This document shows, piece after piece, positions 12,213 through 23,913 of a DNA stretch of 64,000 nt. Source of the DNA: Rotaria sordida. Taxonomy: Eukaryota > Rotifera > Eurotatoria > Philodinida > Philodinidae. Within the stretch, counting starts at the first letter, position 1, and each line of letters begins with the position of its first letter. Below the pieces are notes generated by a model. It was not told the DNA's origin, made no database searches, and saw only the letters and a list, made by a program, of their open reading frames with translations. The position numbers were made by a program, and so were the translations under genes. Location of the stretch: the NCBI GenBank assembly GCA_905250125.1, contig CAJNOL010001018.1, positions 22,265 through 86,264 on the forward strand, in the 5' to 3' direction.

Positions 12213-13049
12213 ATGGCTGTGAAGGGAGATCTTCTGACGAATTTTGTTGAAGTTAATCGTCGCTTATGGAATGACATCGTAGATCATAATGTTACGTCGG
12301 CATTGTACGATGTTGCTGGATTTCTTCGTGGTAAAGATACATTGAATTCTATTGAACTTAACCTGCTTGGTGATCTTCGTACACAGCGTGTTCTTCATTT
12401 ACAATGCCACTTTGGACTCGATTCGCTCTCACTTGTTCGGCATGGCGCAAGGCATGTTACTGGAGTGGATTTATCAGATCGAGCCATTGCCAAGGCTCAA
12501 GAGCTTGCTCTAGCAGTTCAATTGAATATGTCAACTCGTTTCATATGCTCCAACGTCTACGATTTGCATCAGCATTTATCGTGTGATGAGAACGAGCTCT
12601 TCGACATTGTCTTCACATCATATGGTGCAATAGGATGGTTACCTGATATTAATCGATGGGCTGAGATAGTTTCTAGTTATTTGAAGCCAGATGGTATATT
12701 TGTGATAGCCGAGTTTCATCCAGTGGCTCGTATGTTCGATGAAACGTTTGCACGCATCGAAAATTCGTACTTCAATAGGGCACCAATTATCAGTGATTGT
12801 GAAGGTACATATGCCGACCGTACAGCACCAATTCTGAATCCGAGCATCGAATGGAATCACAGTTTAAGCGATGTACTTCAAGCACTCATTCAACACGATC
12901 TGTGCATCAATACATTCCAAGAATTCGACTATGAACCCTTTGACTGTTTCCAAAATAACATCAAAATCGATGAAGGAATCTACAGAATCAAAGGTCTCGA
13001 AAAGAAAATACCATTGACCTACGCTATAAAAGCAACTAAACGGCGATGA
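12213..13049 (+). CDS. Class I SAM-dependent methyltransferase, intronless, probably acquired from bacteria
   Basis: The 278-residue product is a Rossmann-fold methyltransferase. Residues 1-30 (NRRLWND) start with the NRxLWD-type lead typical of a bacterial family. Motif I is VLHLQCHFGLDSLSL (about 60-74), in which the usual GxGxG is replaced by QCHFG, as is normal for this family. VTGVDLSDRAI (about 82-92) carries the acidic residue that binds the SAM ribose. FDIVFTSYGAIGWLPD and LKPDGIFVIAEFHP are the motif IV and post-IV strands. The substrate is unknown. There is no intron, unlike almost all conserved neighbours, and the codon choice is less AT-biased than theirs. Together with the bacterial-type sequence this suggests horizontal transfer (inference). 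The reading frame is intact and has a TATA box, so it is probably expressed. Confidence 0.85.
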   Translation: MAVKGDLLTNFVEVNRRLWNDIVDHNVTSALYDVAGFLRGKDTLNSIELNLLGDLRTQRVLHLQCHFGLDSLSLVRHGARHVTGVDLSDRAIAKAQELALAVQLNMSTRFICSNVYDLHQHLSCDENELFDIVFTSYGAIGWLPDINRWAEIVSSYLKPDGIFVIAEFHPVARMFDETFARIENSYFNRAPIISDCEGTYADRTAPILNPSIEWNHSLSDVLQALIQHDLCINTFQEFDYEPFDCFQNNIKIDEGIYRIKGLEKKIPLTYAIKATKRR

Positions 13050-14567
13050 ATGGTCTACAAATCTGTCTGATTAATATAGAGACGTATATTTTAAAAAATT
13101 GTCAAAGTTGAATTTAAAAATTCCTTAAAATTCTAAGGTATCCACAATAATTTGATCAATTTATACTGTATGATTAGGTCAGAACCATGGTGTGAGTGGG
13201 ATGTGGGTGTGGGTTGCATTTTTGGATTTAGCTGTTCATCTCATCTACACCCATACCCACACTCACACCCTTTTTTGGCAGCTTTGCCTGCATGGGTATG
13301 CTGAAAACTGATTGCCTTACGCCAAGAGAAGAGGAAAGAGGCTGCACAACAGATGTCGAAATTTTATCTAGTCACATTGGACTTGCTCACGATTTAGTTG
13401 AGAACCGAACCGTACGCCAATATATCAGTATAAAGATAGAAGAACCTCTCTCATTCACTGAACTATTTATTGGACACATCATGATTCCTTTTCCCCATGC
13501 GTGTATCTGCATGGACATGATGAGTAATACATTTACGGCTAAACAGTTTTTGATTTAAAGAGTTCAGCAATTTCTTGATCATTCAGTTCCAATTTTGATT
13601 TAAGTCACTAGCGAGGAACCATTTCCAGTGTAATCTTCATTGCAGACTACTCGTTAACAATTGTTTTTGCCAGTAGCTCTGAGAAAAAGACCAAATTAAT
13701 GATCTTTATTGCACACCAACGCTATAAAAAAGAGTACATTACTCTGGTCTGTTGGTTGCACAATAACATTATTCGTGTATTAATTTGTGATAAATAGAAC
13801 GAATAAGTCATGTTCAGTATGAGCGCATTTATAATTACGTGAATCCATGGTACAAATATCACTTTGGGAAGAGTTCACGAAGCTTTTTTCTACTCGACTA
13901 GTTCGACTAATAAATATATGAAAAGTTCTGAGAAGACAAAAGAATCGAATTTTCTATTACAGGTTTCGAGAAAAAATCAAAATACGATGTACATCCACAG
14001 ATAGTTTACTCATTGAATTCATCAAGTGTATGTTTTGATCATCGGAGATTATAGCCTACATTGATTTGTCGATGGTCGTCAATATTTATTCAAAACCAAC
14101 GCCTTCTCATGGAATGTAAAGGATAACAGTAACGAGGTCATCATGTTTTATAGTGACCTTCATTATAATTTTAGCTCTTCCGTTTTCGCTACCGATCTCT
14201 TTTGTAGACATGGCGGTTTGCTTTGCCTATCAAACAGATAATTGAAAATCTAGCCCAAGATTCTAACACTTCGTATTTCATTTTGGCCCTCAAATATTGT
14301 CTTCAATAGATTTTTTCGTTTGCTTCATTTTGTTTCGATATGGAATGATTTATGGACCATTCTCTATCTATCATATAATGTGTTAGGTCACGAATATGTT
14401 TGTCAATATTGATTTGAGCTATCGCCATGTGTTTGTAGCATTTTGTCATTCCCAGGGCGTTATTTTTCATCGTTCTTATACTTGCAGAAAAAAATCAGTT
14501 TGCTTGAAAAACATTCTTGATCACAATATATTGAGGGATTATTACACACCACAGTTCTTTCTCATTT
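13050..14567. other. Intergenic, one telomere-like foldback
   Basis: Apart from the foldback at 13188-13270 I see no supported gene. An open frame at 13292-13558 (+, 88 codons) begins just after the foldback but has no recognisable domain or promoter. The remainder is AT-rich sequence. Confidence 0.45.
13188..13270. repeat. Telomere-like foldback
   Basis: The left arm GGTGTGAGTGGGATGTGGGT pairs with the right arm CCCATACCCACACTCACACC across a spacer of about 40 nt. The arms are made of degenerate TGTGGG units and pair closely enough to form a hairpin. It lies about 140 nt downstream of the methyltransferase stop codon. Confidence 0.75.
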
Positions 14568-15041
14568 ATGAAGCATTGGACTATTATGATGTTTTCACTG
14601 TTGCTACTATTCGTATTGCTCGGATCGGCGAGTTCTTGCAAATGCATAATGAGAAAATCGTTGAGTGATGATTTTGCTCAAACGCCAATTATTTTCATTG
14701 GACGTGTCGTTGCTAAAAACAATCCAAGCACATCCTCTGGTGGTGTTCAGCTCACCATGGAAGTTGAAGAGGCATTCAAAGTAAGAAAAGGGTTCAATTT
14801 CTATATAAAATTCTATGTCACTTTATAGGGCACCTCGCCTGGTTCTCGCATCGTCGTGCAAACAAGGGAGCATGTAGTTGCATGTGGTCTTGGCATGATT
14901 CCAGTGGGCGCACGCTGGCAAATGTGGCTAAGCGAAAACGGCTCAACAAGTAGTTGTACGCGAAGCACGTCAAATATCGACACTGATCGTGTCGAGCTTC
15001 GACGTCTTGCAATTGTCAATCCCACATCAGCATCAAAATGA
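14568..15041 (+). CDS. Secreted TIMP/netrin-like (NTR) domain protein
   Basis: Two exons (14568-14780 and 14829-15041) are joined by a 48-nt GT-AG intron in phase, giving 141 aa. Residues 1-23 form a signal peptide (FSLLLLFVLLGSASS). The mature chain begins CKC, as in tissue inhibitors of metalloproteinases, where the N-terminal Cys-x-Cys enters the protease active site. FIGRVVAKN and LTMEVEEAFKG resemble the first strands of the NTR fold, and further cysteines occur at VACGLG and SSCTRS. The length fits an N-terminal TIMP domain without the C-terminal domain. By analogy it would inhibit a metalloprotease outside the cell, but the cysteine spacing is not fully classical, so it could be another NTR protein. 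A poly(A) signal (AATAAA) is at 15111. Confidence 0.65.
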
Positions 15042-15110
15042 GAGCGCATGAAGTTCAGAGTAGAATAATTTTTCTTTTTGACAAACAGTTGTCTGGAAAA
15101 AGTATACCCG

Positions 15111-15116
15111 AATAAA
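15111..15116 (+). terminator. Poly(A) signal of the NTR/TIMP-like gene
   Basis: AATAAA lies 70 nt after the stop codon and is followed by A-rich sequence. Confidence 0.5.
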
Positions 15117-15890
15117 AGCAATAAATTATTTCTTTTCCCATAAAAAAAGAGATATTCACATGTTGTCTGGAGGTATATCTACCTTCAGCACAATATTTAT
15201 TCGATTACTTTACATCGTCAGTTGTATTTTTTTTTCGTTTTTTTTTCCTGAATAGTGTGTCTAATCGAGCTGAATTGTTTTATGCGGGTCTTCGGATGCC
15301 ACCCACCAAACCAATTGAACAAGTACTCGATTTTACGAGATCTATTAGTTGATGATAGGAAAAGAATTGAGATATTTAAGCTAAAAGCTACATCATTAAT
15401 GCAAAACGTGTCACAATTTGCCACCATTACAATTATGACGAATGTTAGCTCACGCTTGTAAAGATATAAGAGAGTATATAGAAGGACTAAACACAAGGCG
15501 ATGGGAAGAAAAGAATAAGACAGCATAATGATAAGAAGTGAATAAACAACCTAATAATAAGAAGGAGAGAAAAAGAAAAGAAGTATGAGGGTGAAGGAAA
15601 AAAGGATTGAATCATTATATTTGTGCTCCTTTTTTTTCTCGCGCGTTATTTCGTTTCAACAAAAAACATCCATCTTAAAAGATACGATTCATGACGATCT
15701 ATTAATTATCGTACACGACACCAACCAAAAAAAAAATGACCGAAGTGATAATTTTTTTCTTTTGTAAAACTCATCCCAAACGAAGATATCTTTATAGAAA
15801 AGAAAGAATCCAAGATTGGTCGAATGCATAGTTTTGAATCTTCTTTGGATATATATTTTTTTTACATAGAACTCTAAAGGATGTTCTAAA
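15117..15890. other. Intergenic low-complexity sequence
   Basis: The stretch consists of purine-rich and poly-T-rich DNA. Frames here are Lys/Ser/Phe-rich without domains. It adjoins the LINE fragment and may include unrecognised LINE remnants. Confidence 0.4.
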
Positions 15891-15899
15891 ATGATAGTA

Positions 15900-16260
15900 T
15901 AAAGATTGTGCGTAGGGACGAAAGGACAGTGATACATCAACCGAAGACTCAGATGAAATCTTTGTTGCAATATTTGTTGTTGAGTTTCCAGAAGCAGCGG
16001 AAACTTCTTATAATAGGTGGTCTAATAAATACACTAAGATCATCTGCGAAAAGATGACCTGAATGTGCCATTACACAGTTTATTAGATCACAGTGGAATA
16101 CAATAAACAAGTATGGACTCAGACTACTACCTTGAGGGAGCCCTATTTTTATATTAAAGATCTGTGATGTTTTTTCACCAAAAACTCCGTATGCTTTTCT
16201 ATCTTTTAACCAGCTTTCAGCGGTTTCCAGTAGATCGAGAGGCATACCAAATCTCCACAA
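15900..16260 (-). mobile_element. Non-LTR retrotransposon (LINE) reverse-transcriptase fragment
   Basis: The minus-strand frame carries two hallmark RT motifs in the right order: GLPQGSSLSPYLFIVF (motif B, the template-grip loop) and HLFADDLSVF (motif C, the catalytic Asp-Asp, about 16035-16055). Upstream, WLKDRKAYGVFGE resembles the preceding RT segment. The frame ends after about 100 codons and no endonuclease, thumb or RNase H region can be joined. This is a dead, truncated copy. Confidence 0.85.
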
Positions 16261-16289
16261 TTTAAATAGGAGTGCGGCATGCTAGACAC

Positions 16290-16350
16290 GCGAGTGTGGG
16301 TGTTGTTGAAGAGAAGAGCATACTTTCACCTACACTCACATCCACACCTT
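16290..16350. repeat. Telomere-like foldback with AAGAGAAG core
   Basis: CGAGTGTGGGTGTTG, then the core GAAGAGAAG (16308-16316), then CACCTACACTCACATCCACACC. It directly abuts the LINE fragment. Polarity is G arm 5', C arm 3'. Confidence 0.7.
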
Positions 16351-16533
16351 CATGCTGTCTTTTCTACTGATTAATTTCAGCAAGACAATATAATACATCG
16401 CAGTATGCTTATTCATCCCAGGTCACAGTGAAAGATCATAAATTGTTCTGTCAATAATCCCTAGCAAAATACATAATCGTTAAATTTTATTAGCGATGTG
16501 GACATAAAATTACAACTTGACCGATAAAGAAAT

Positions 16534-16633
16534 NNNNNNNNNNNNNNNNNNNNNNNNNNNNNNNNNNNNNNNNNNNNNNNNNNNNNNNNNNNNNNNNNNN
16601 NNNNNNNNNNNNNNNNNNNNNNNNNNNNNNNNN
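16534..16633. other. Assembly gap (100 N)
   Basis: Exactly 100 N, the usual arbitrary gap length, so its true size and the continuity across it are unknown. The missing end of the VWA gene may lie in or beyond it. Confidence 0.99.
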
Positions 16634-17187
16634 AAAAAAAAAGTTTTTTTTTTCACGAATCAAAATCAGATATAGTAGTAGATTGAGAGATGCGTGTTAA
16701 GAATATCACGATGAGAGCTCTCAAAATCTTTTTATTCTTGGAATAGTCCTAGCTACTCTGTACACCCTATTCTTCATTATTGGAGTCCTCATAGAATAGT
16801 TATTCACTCAAATCTAGCCAGAAACATTTTTCTTACCCAGAATTTCGAGTTCTCTACGAATCTTATCTTTTTACGCCGAAATAATGTAGCTTTTGGAAAA
16901 AATGGTCATTCCAGTGCAGAAATGGACATTTTTTGTACATACATAGGATTTTGTCCCGATAACTTTTAGTGAAGCTACTGGTACCGTAACATGAAATTTG
17001 GACCATTAGGGTAATTTCTCAAGCTCTCACGGTTAGTAACTGCTAAAATAATTGAAAATGTGTACAACATAGTCTGAAACTCTAAATTCTGACAAAATTG
17101 ACTGGTTTGTCGCTAGAAGTCACTGCACGAAAGAGACGACTGAATGTCAATATAGCTGCTTAATCGAGTCTCAGATTTTGATGAAAG
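16634..17187. other. Non-coding flank of the gap
   Basis: No exon that would continue the VWA protein is visible between the gap and 17188. The sequence is AT-rich with no recognised element. Confidence 0.4.
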
Positions 17188-17865
17188 TTATCCCACTTTG
17201 TAGAGAAAATGTTTGTTAAACCTTGATCCTCCAGCATCAGCAATACCTTTCATAATTTCACTATCGAAATCAGCACCAATACCGAATACATCAGTTATAG
17301 TATCTTTATCATTATATTCACGAACAAGATTTGTTAATTTAGCTCGTGTTTTCATTCCAACATTAGCTTGTCCATCAGAAAAGACGAACATACGACGTGA
17401 ATATCCATTATATACATATTTATCCATAAGCTCAGCGCCTACATTCAGACCATCGGACATGTTTGTTGAACCAGCAGTTTGAATTTTGTCGATAACAGGA
17501 TAAAGATATTGACAAGTAGATGCTCGTGCATTTTCAAAAATGATTGATACATCTGTATCATAGGCGTGAAGAAGATTAAGAACAGAAACAACAACTTTTT
17601 TCACAAATGTTAATTTATTATCAGACTCCATCGATCCACTACGATCGAGAATAAGTACTAAATTGAGTGGTGTCCGTTTTATTGTTTCTCCTTGATTCTT
17701 TGTTTCAATATCGAAACGAACTTTTTTTGTATTCAAGACACTAGAAATGGCATGTGGATTGTCTGGAATACATCGAACATCGATGGTAGCTAATTCATTA
17801 CCAATGATCATGTTTATACTATATACTAAAATAAAAATTATGATAAATATAGATAATGAATTCAA
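17188..17865 (-). CDS. Secreted von Willebrand factor A-domain protein, C-terminally truncated
   Basis: The 225-residue frame starts with a signal peptide (IFIIIFILVYSINMIIG). It then has a VWA domain with the metal-binding MIDAS residues: DRSGSM (DxSxS, about residue 73), the threonine in GSTNMSDG (about 133) and the aspartate in VFSDGQAN (about 161). Such proteins bind ligands outside the cell through a divalent cation. The domain proceeds as far as GIADAGGSRF, where relatives normally continue toward the end of the domain. Here a stop follows HFLYKVG. The missing C-terminus, with the 100-N gap 550 nt further on, suggests a pseudogene, a mis-assembly or an unseen exon. Confidence 0.8.
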   Translation of the reverse strand: MNSLSIFIIIFILVYSINMIIGNELATIDVRCIPDNPHAISSVLNTKKVRFDIETKNQGETIKRTPLNLVLILDRSGSMESDNKLTFVKKVVVSVLNLLHAYDTDVSIIFENARASTCQYLYPVIDKIQTAGSTNMSDGLNVGAELMDKYVYNGYSRRMFVFSDGQANVGMKTRAKLTNLVREYNDKDTITDVFGIGADFDSEIMKGIADAGGSRFNKHFLYKVG

Positions 17866-19089
17866 AATTATATGGAATTTACTGTTAAATTAATGCAACA
17901 GTTGATTGTCTGTTTGGTAGTAATATAATAAACAGAATGTCTTTAGAAAAGAAAATGCATTGACATTTTATACGTCGAACAAGAATACGACAATGTTTTA
18001 CAATACTTATTTTATGTGTCATGTTATTTTACAAGGAAGAGAAAAGTGTTTTAGTCATTGAGATGTGCTATTATACAACTTCATATATGGATCATCATTT
18101 TGGAGGTTAGATGGGGAAAATGAATCTCATTTCTATATGTATATAGTTTTGTGACGTTTCTTTTGCTTATGACCTCCGTTCTTCTTATTCGTGAAAACTT
18201 TGTTCACGAAGTCCTTGAATGTAAAATGAAGAATTATCAATTACTGTTTCATTTACGAATTCGACGGAACACAAAATAAAGAAATATGAACATGAAAGAA
18301 AAGGTGTGGGTGTGGGTGCGTGTAGCTGTAGATGCATTCAATATCCAAACTAACACCTACACCCTAGAGGAAGAAGATTACCATTCGATTCAAGGCGCTT
18401 GTCACATCTCTGAACATTCTCACTATATTTCTACTGCTTCTGGAACATTTGATCATTTCTGATGGAGGCATCGCAACCAAATTTTCACATTCGAGTTTAC
18501 TATTTAACAACTAAGGAGCAACTCTTGGTAGGGGTCCACTTAATATTACGAGTTTGATTTTATTGAAGTGGCTCAATGTCAATAATTGAGTAGAGCACCA
18601 TTCTATCTATCTTTTTTAATCGAAAATTTGTAATTGTTTATCGGTCTTTCACCATGATGTGTTAAAAGTTTGATTTAATTAAATAATACAGCGAATGATG
18701 CATTCTAAATAGACACTTGAAAGGTTGTAAGAATGATTGAAAAAAGAGCAGAATATATTCTTCTCTAGTATTGACATGGCTTCTCCAGCCTTATTAATAT
18801 ACAATCAATAATATATCTGCAATCATTCGAATAAGACAAATAGTTAAGAAGACAATACTTCAACATTTTCAGATCTGTTTCTTCTCATAGTACTATAAAA
18901 AATCGAAATATTATCACAAGATTTCTTATAACCTATCCAAATAATTCCTGTCTCAAGGAACATCTTATTTACACCACAGTCTCAGGTACTTATAGTCTTT
19001 GGTATATCATAGAAATACTAATTAGATTCATCTTTGAATAAATAAATCAAAGAAGTAAATCTGTTATTTCACAGGTAAAATCTCAGATT
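17866..19089. other. Intergenic, one telomere-like foldback
   Basis: No gene was recognised. It includes the foldback at 18301-18366. A TTCACAG acceptor-like site just before 19090 could mark a 5' UTR intron of the next gene. Confidence 0.4.
18301..18366. repeat. Telomere-like foldback
   Basis: AAGGTGTGGGTGTGGGTGCG is followed by a loop of about 30 nt and then AACACCTACACCCT. The left arm contains two exact TGTGGG units. Confidence 0.7.
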
Positions 19090-22000
19090 ATGAAGCAAAA
19101 TCATAACAATCATTATTTATCTTCATCGACGAGTTCATCTAGAATGGTTAAGTCTTCTGTGGATCGACATTCTTCGTGTACGAAATCAACGATACTGAAC
19201 CAAAGGGATGCAACATTCAAGGACATTGACAAGTTAATAACATTGATAGGATTAAACTCGATTTATTTATTGAGAAACCATGCACAACTACTTTTTCAGG
19301 TATCGTTTTCCAACTACACAATCTGCTATTTACTTTAAGTTCCGGAAGAGAAGCACTACCAAGATGAACAAGAAGTCATATCAACCGTTCATTTTTCTGC
19401 TGCCTATCATTAGTGCATTTGCTGTTGCAATTATGTTACTTGGTTTATATGGCATTATTGTTTTATTCACAAAATCAACAGTAACTACAAGTACTGATAT
19501 AATGCCATCGATTTTAAACCTTAAGCATGTTGAGAATAGATATGAAATGATTTTTTTTCTCTCGTATGCGCGTCGAGATCATGTGATGCCTTATAGAAAT
19601 TTTCAAGAAAGTAGATGACTCTTCGAAAATCAAATCGTAATATAGAAAAAAAAGTTTTCCGCCAAGATATGCAGTTTTGACCAATGAAATGCACAGTGAT
19701 AAGCTAATACATATAGAGGTCATCTTCCTCGATGTGTGTGTCGTGGATAAAGACTATGCGAATGTTTCGTATAGATGTATGTCTTCACTTCATCTTTACC
19801 TACGTTTGGATGCACATCCGGCTTCAGACACCATTGATTATGTCCATTATAGTCACTTCCTAATGATGTGAAAAAAATGAGTTTTTAGAAACCTAATAGA
19901 AGACACTGAATCGAATTTCGAGATTCTCTTGATGATGGATATTGAAGTGTGCCTCCTGCGCTAGATGCTGTCTGTTATTGATTTCGTGACAGAGAAAAGA
20001 AGAGAATGATCGATCAGCAAGATATGTTGTTTTCTCCATGCAAAAGAAATCTATAATTGATAATGTTTATCTATCTATTGTAGCCACAGCAAGTGTATCA
20101 ACATCGACGATCTCGACAACAAATACAAGTGAGTATTTTATTTTAAAGAGCATCATTCTAAAAGCTGACTTTCCTCTTGAATATATCTTTAATAGTTTTA
20201 TATGAGTTCCGATCGTGATAGATGTGAAAAATATTAATGATAGTTGATCTTTCTCTCAAGTATTTTTTCCAATAGGACAAACACCAAATTTTCTCTTGAC
20301 ACATTACGATATCCTCATCGGACAAAGGTGTGGGTGCGGGTGTGGATCTTCTCTTCACCTACAAATCAATATCCACACTCTCTTTTTGAATTTTATTTCA
20401 AATGGTTGTAGGTATTTCGAACTGGTTCACGGTTCGTCATCAATGCAAATCATTAGTAAAAATCATGAAAAATATAGGCGCAATTATTCTTTCTCTTCTT
20501 TTCTCTCGTTTTTAAAATTGCAACAATGGAAAAGGGAGCAATACTGTTGGCACATTACAATGTTAAAGACAAGAAAAAGAAAGAGAAAGAAAAAACGAAG
20601 AATAATTGCAGCTATACTTTTTGCGCTTTTTACTATTCATTTATGCTTAGAGGTGTAAGTCGTTTGGCTGAGCCCCCGTCGCTGTGAGACAAAAATAAAT
20701 ACTCAATTTTCCATATTTAGAAATAATTTTCGGCGACTCTCTTCTCATGAAGAAAAAGAAAAAAAAAGTCTGCCTGTAATCGACTTCTTTTTCATATTGT
20801 TGAGCATCAAATGATATTAAATATTGAAGTGTAGCATGTGTATCAAAAGTTGGTTTGGTGTTGTATTTACCATTAGTAATTCTATTGCGTCAGAAGAACT
20901 ATTCAAAAATTTGAGCTTCTACAGTAAAACTCAAGAGAAATGTGTTGTACGATCATTGTGATTCGAATCTATCACAAATCAGATAATTTGAATAAAATCA
21001 TCATTTTTCCTTTTTTTCTATATGAGTAGTATAGTTTCCTGGCAATCAGCTCTCTAACATCATTTTCTATCTATTTCATTAGGGTATTAGTAAACATATG
21101 CTCTATTGCACTCCAATCCCTCTAACTGCTGTTTAACTTGAAGAAATTACTAATTGATAGACCTTCAGATTCTCCAATAGTGTCTTGCTGTCAGTGATGA
21201 GATCAATTCAGTTCAACTCTAAAAAACACGGACCAATTCCATCTAAATCTAACACTCTGATACATTTGTCAAGAAGATTCCACCTCAAAAATCTAATTTA
21301 GACAGAGTATTTGAGATATTGATGAAACTTTTCACACATGTTCTGCTCATGAAAGGACAATACTAAAAAAACAAGTCACTCTTTCAATGGCTTGCCAGTA
21401 ATGAAACTTCCAGAAACCAAGCTGCAAAATTGTACTTCTCCACGGACAAATTTTTTATAAAAATATTTTAAACTATTGAGCTCGTGTTGGTTTTATTTGA
21501 AAGAGAACTCCTGATTACTTTAGATGGGATAAAGAACCTTTTTTCTCAATTTTCACTTTGTTTCATTTGGTAGATTAGTAAAACTTCAAAAATTTCGAAA
21601 TCCTAGGCATGTTTTGATGGAACATGCAGTTTATCTAGCATTGAGAATGGATTTGAAAAGTCCTCTCTTTCATCTACAGGACTATGTATATACCTATCGA
21701 CAACAAAAACATCATTCTCTAGAATGAAGAATATTGAGAAAAAAAAATTGTCCACAGATCGAGCATTATTGAAAAAATTAATTTTGAAAAAAAAGCAAAA
21801 GAAATCTTTCTTTATATAGTCTTCCTCTTGTTATTTAAAATCGAGATGAAACATAAATATGTATTATATATTAATCTAAGCACTCATCGATGTACAGTAG
21901 ATAGTACTCGTGGAATGTCTTGATTGTTGTTTATTTCTAGGTTTTTACTAGAAGTGAGATGTTTTCCTTTGTGAAAATCGTAATTATTGTTTCGGTTCAT

Positions 22001-23913
22001 CATTTTTTGAGCATTGCTTTAGCGAAAATCTTTCGGCTGACAATCTCTTTGAAACGGACATTTGTTGAAGTCCATTCGGGCGTATTTTACTAATATCGAT
22101 TCAATTTCAAAATATGCCAAAGCCTGAAGAATTTTAACCACTTGAAGATGAGAGGATCATATATGGCCAACGGTTCTGGATCGATTCGTAGCTGATTTGC
22201 GTGTATCTCTTAAGTGATACTGGTATGACCAATGGTTAGTGCAGGCCATAGATCTGTTACCGCTGATGTAGCGCTGCACGATCACCTATATTGTGCCTTT
22301 ATTTACTTTCTTTCTAACATATATGTTAGTTTAGAATTCAAAAACTTGATTTTTTTCAAAAGGAATCTTGTCCTCAAGAGCTTAAAAAGGGTCATGGCAG
22401 ATTTGCAGTTGATAACGACACTCAGGCGATCCGACCGCGCTACTGCCACCGATAGAGGGAAAAGTTTGCAATAAATTCAGCTACTGCAATCGATGAATGC
22501 ATAGACTTACACCACTATTTGTGTTGATGAGAAACTGTAGATTTGTTTGAAATATTCAAAAACTTTTGAAATAAAGTTCAAAGAGAATGATCAATGAACT
22601 TATATTTTCTGTTACTAGTTTATTCCAATATTTGTTTACATATTAGACTAATCAATATCTTCTCGATCACGATCGACTTTGAGAAAAGTTCTATGCGAAG
22701 TTTAATGAGATAATGCTGATTATCCGTCTAATAATGGATTCCGCAGCACCCTCTCGCAGTGAGATGTCATCTAAACGTGTAAGGATTGACATATGAAGTT
22801 TCCGTGGTATCCATATAGAGCCACGTACCCTTTCATTGTGCAGATTGATCTGGGAAGATTCCATGGTATGTTGAGGGAGTGCGATTCTTGAAGTTATTGC
22901 AAATTTTTTTTGTATCTTATGTAAGCGTTGTTGGCTAGTTTCGTTGGATTGACAGTTCCAATGATACATTGTTGGCGGCAGAAAGGTACAGTCCTAATGG
23001 TATGCTGTCACTACCTAAATCGAGTCTGCTCTCTGCATTGCATCATATGTCTCCAATAACCTCATTATCTCCATTAACAGAAAGTAGAACAGGGTTCTAG
23101 AAAGTCATTTGAGTTTCGGCAGAAATTCATTGAAGATGTCATACGATAGCGCTGATATTAACTCTCTAGAGATAGATGCTCGATACTTTTAAACTGTTGA
23201 TTAGGTATTATTGATTGATCACTTACAGTTTAGCTTAACATTAGTTATAATCGACGTATCTTGTTGTAGTTTTTTATACATAGAAAAGGGTAGACTCTCA
23301 TAATACAATAGTATATTCATTTGTTTTGACATAAAAAGGAGAAGATAACTATTCTAGTGAGACACAAGCTGGAAGGGGTATTGGAATATAGGCGTAAAAA
23401 TTTATACTTTCTCTTCCACACACAAACTGTGACGTTAAATGATCAAGTAACAGGATGATGAAGAAATGTGTCTCAAAATAGAATCTCTTTGTGATTAGCA
23501 ATAGTAGGCTACATCGTGTTTCATATTTTAATTCCATAGGTATTGCCCTAGCAGTTTCTTTTTCTCTAGATTCGACTCACACGAACCAAACTAATGCAAC
23601 AGCAACAACTAGTCTTCAGTATTATTGCGCAAGCACCGCATCCTATACACATTGGATATTATACCTTACTATTGGAATATACATGGACATCAACACAACT
23701 AGTTGTAGTTTCAATGCAACTCCACTCTACTTCACTAGTCTGGCTGGTGACACTTTACACTTTATCTTAGGGGGTTATACTGCTATTTATTCGCCTACAA
23801 AGAATTCATTTCGAATCTATGGTCAGTCGTTAATTAGCTTAAATAATACAATCTTGCTTAATTATTCTCAAACGTATAGATGGGATGTGAACTGGTATGG
23901 CATTGCTGTTTAA
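19090..23913 (+). CDS. Predicted type II membrane protein with Ser/Thr-rich stalk, four exons, family unknown
   Basis: Four exons join in phase: 19090-19299, 19340-19490, 20084-20128 and 23540-23913, giving 259 aa. The N-terminal half is cytosolic and Ser/Lys-rich. A single hydrophobic helix (ISAFAVAIMLLGLYGIIVLF) follows at about residues 93-112. Next come a Thr/Ser stalk (the 45-nt third exon encodes TASVSTSTIST) and an extracellular domain rich in Asn-x-Ser/Thr glycosylation sites (NQT, NAT, NTT, NNT, NYS). That domain has a short cysteine pair (YYC and SCSF) and ends WDVNWYGIAV. I do not recognise the extracellular domain. The intron before the last exon is 3.4 kb and contains a telomere-like foldback and possible LINE debris. 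Exact phase closure over four exons supports the model, but expression is untested. Confidence 0.5.
20325..20382. repeat. Telomere-like foldback with AAGAGAAG core, inside an intron
   Basis: AAGGTGTGGGTGCGGGTGTGG is followed by TCTTCTCTTC (the AAGAGAAG core on the other strand) and then CACCTACAAATCAATATCCACACTC. It lies in the 3.4-kb intron of the predicted membrane-protein gene. Confidence 0.7.
22691..23050 (-). pseudogene. Possible LINE C-terminal remnant
   Basis: Minus-strand frames around 22690-23050 contain a QQRLHKIQKKFAI segment followed by a polar segment. This pattern recalls the region after the RT domain of LINE ORF2 (a KLQRIQNRALR-like helix). The similarity is weak and several frames are needed, so this is a tentative call. 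Confidence 0.25.

Noticed and set aside
13292-13558. 88-codon plus-strand frame after the methyltransferase
   Set aside because: There is no signal peptide, domain, promoter or homologue that I recognise; it is probably a chance frame.
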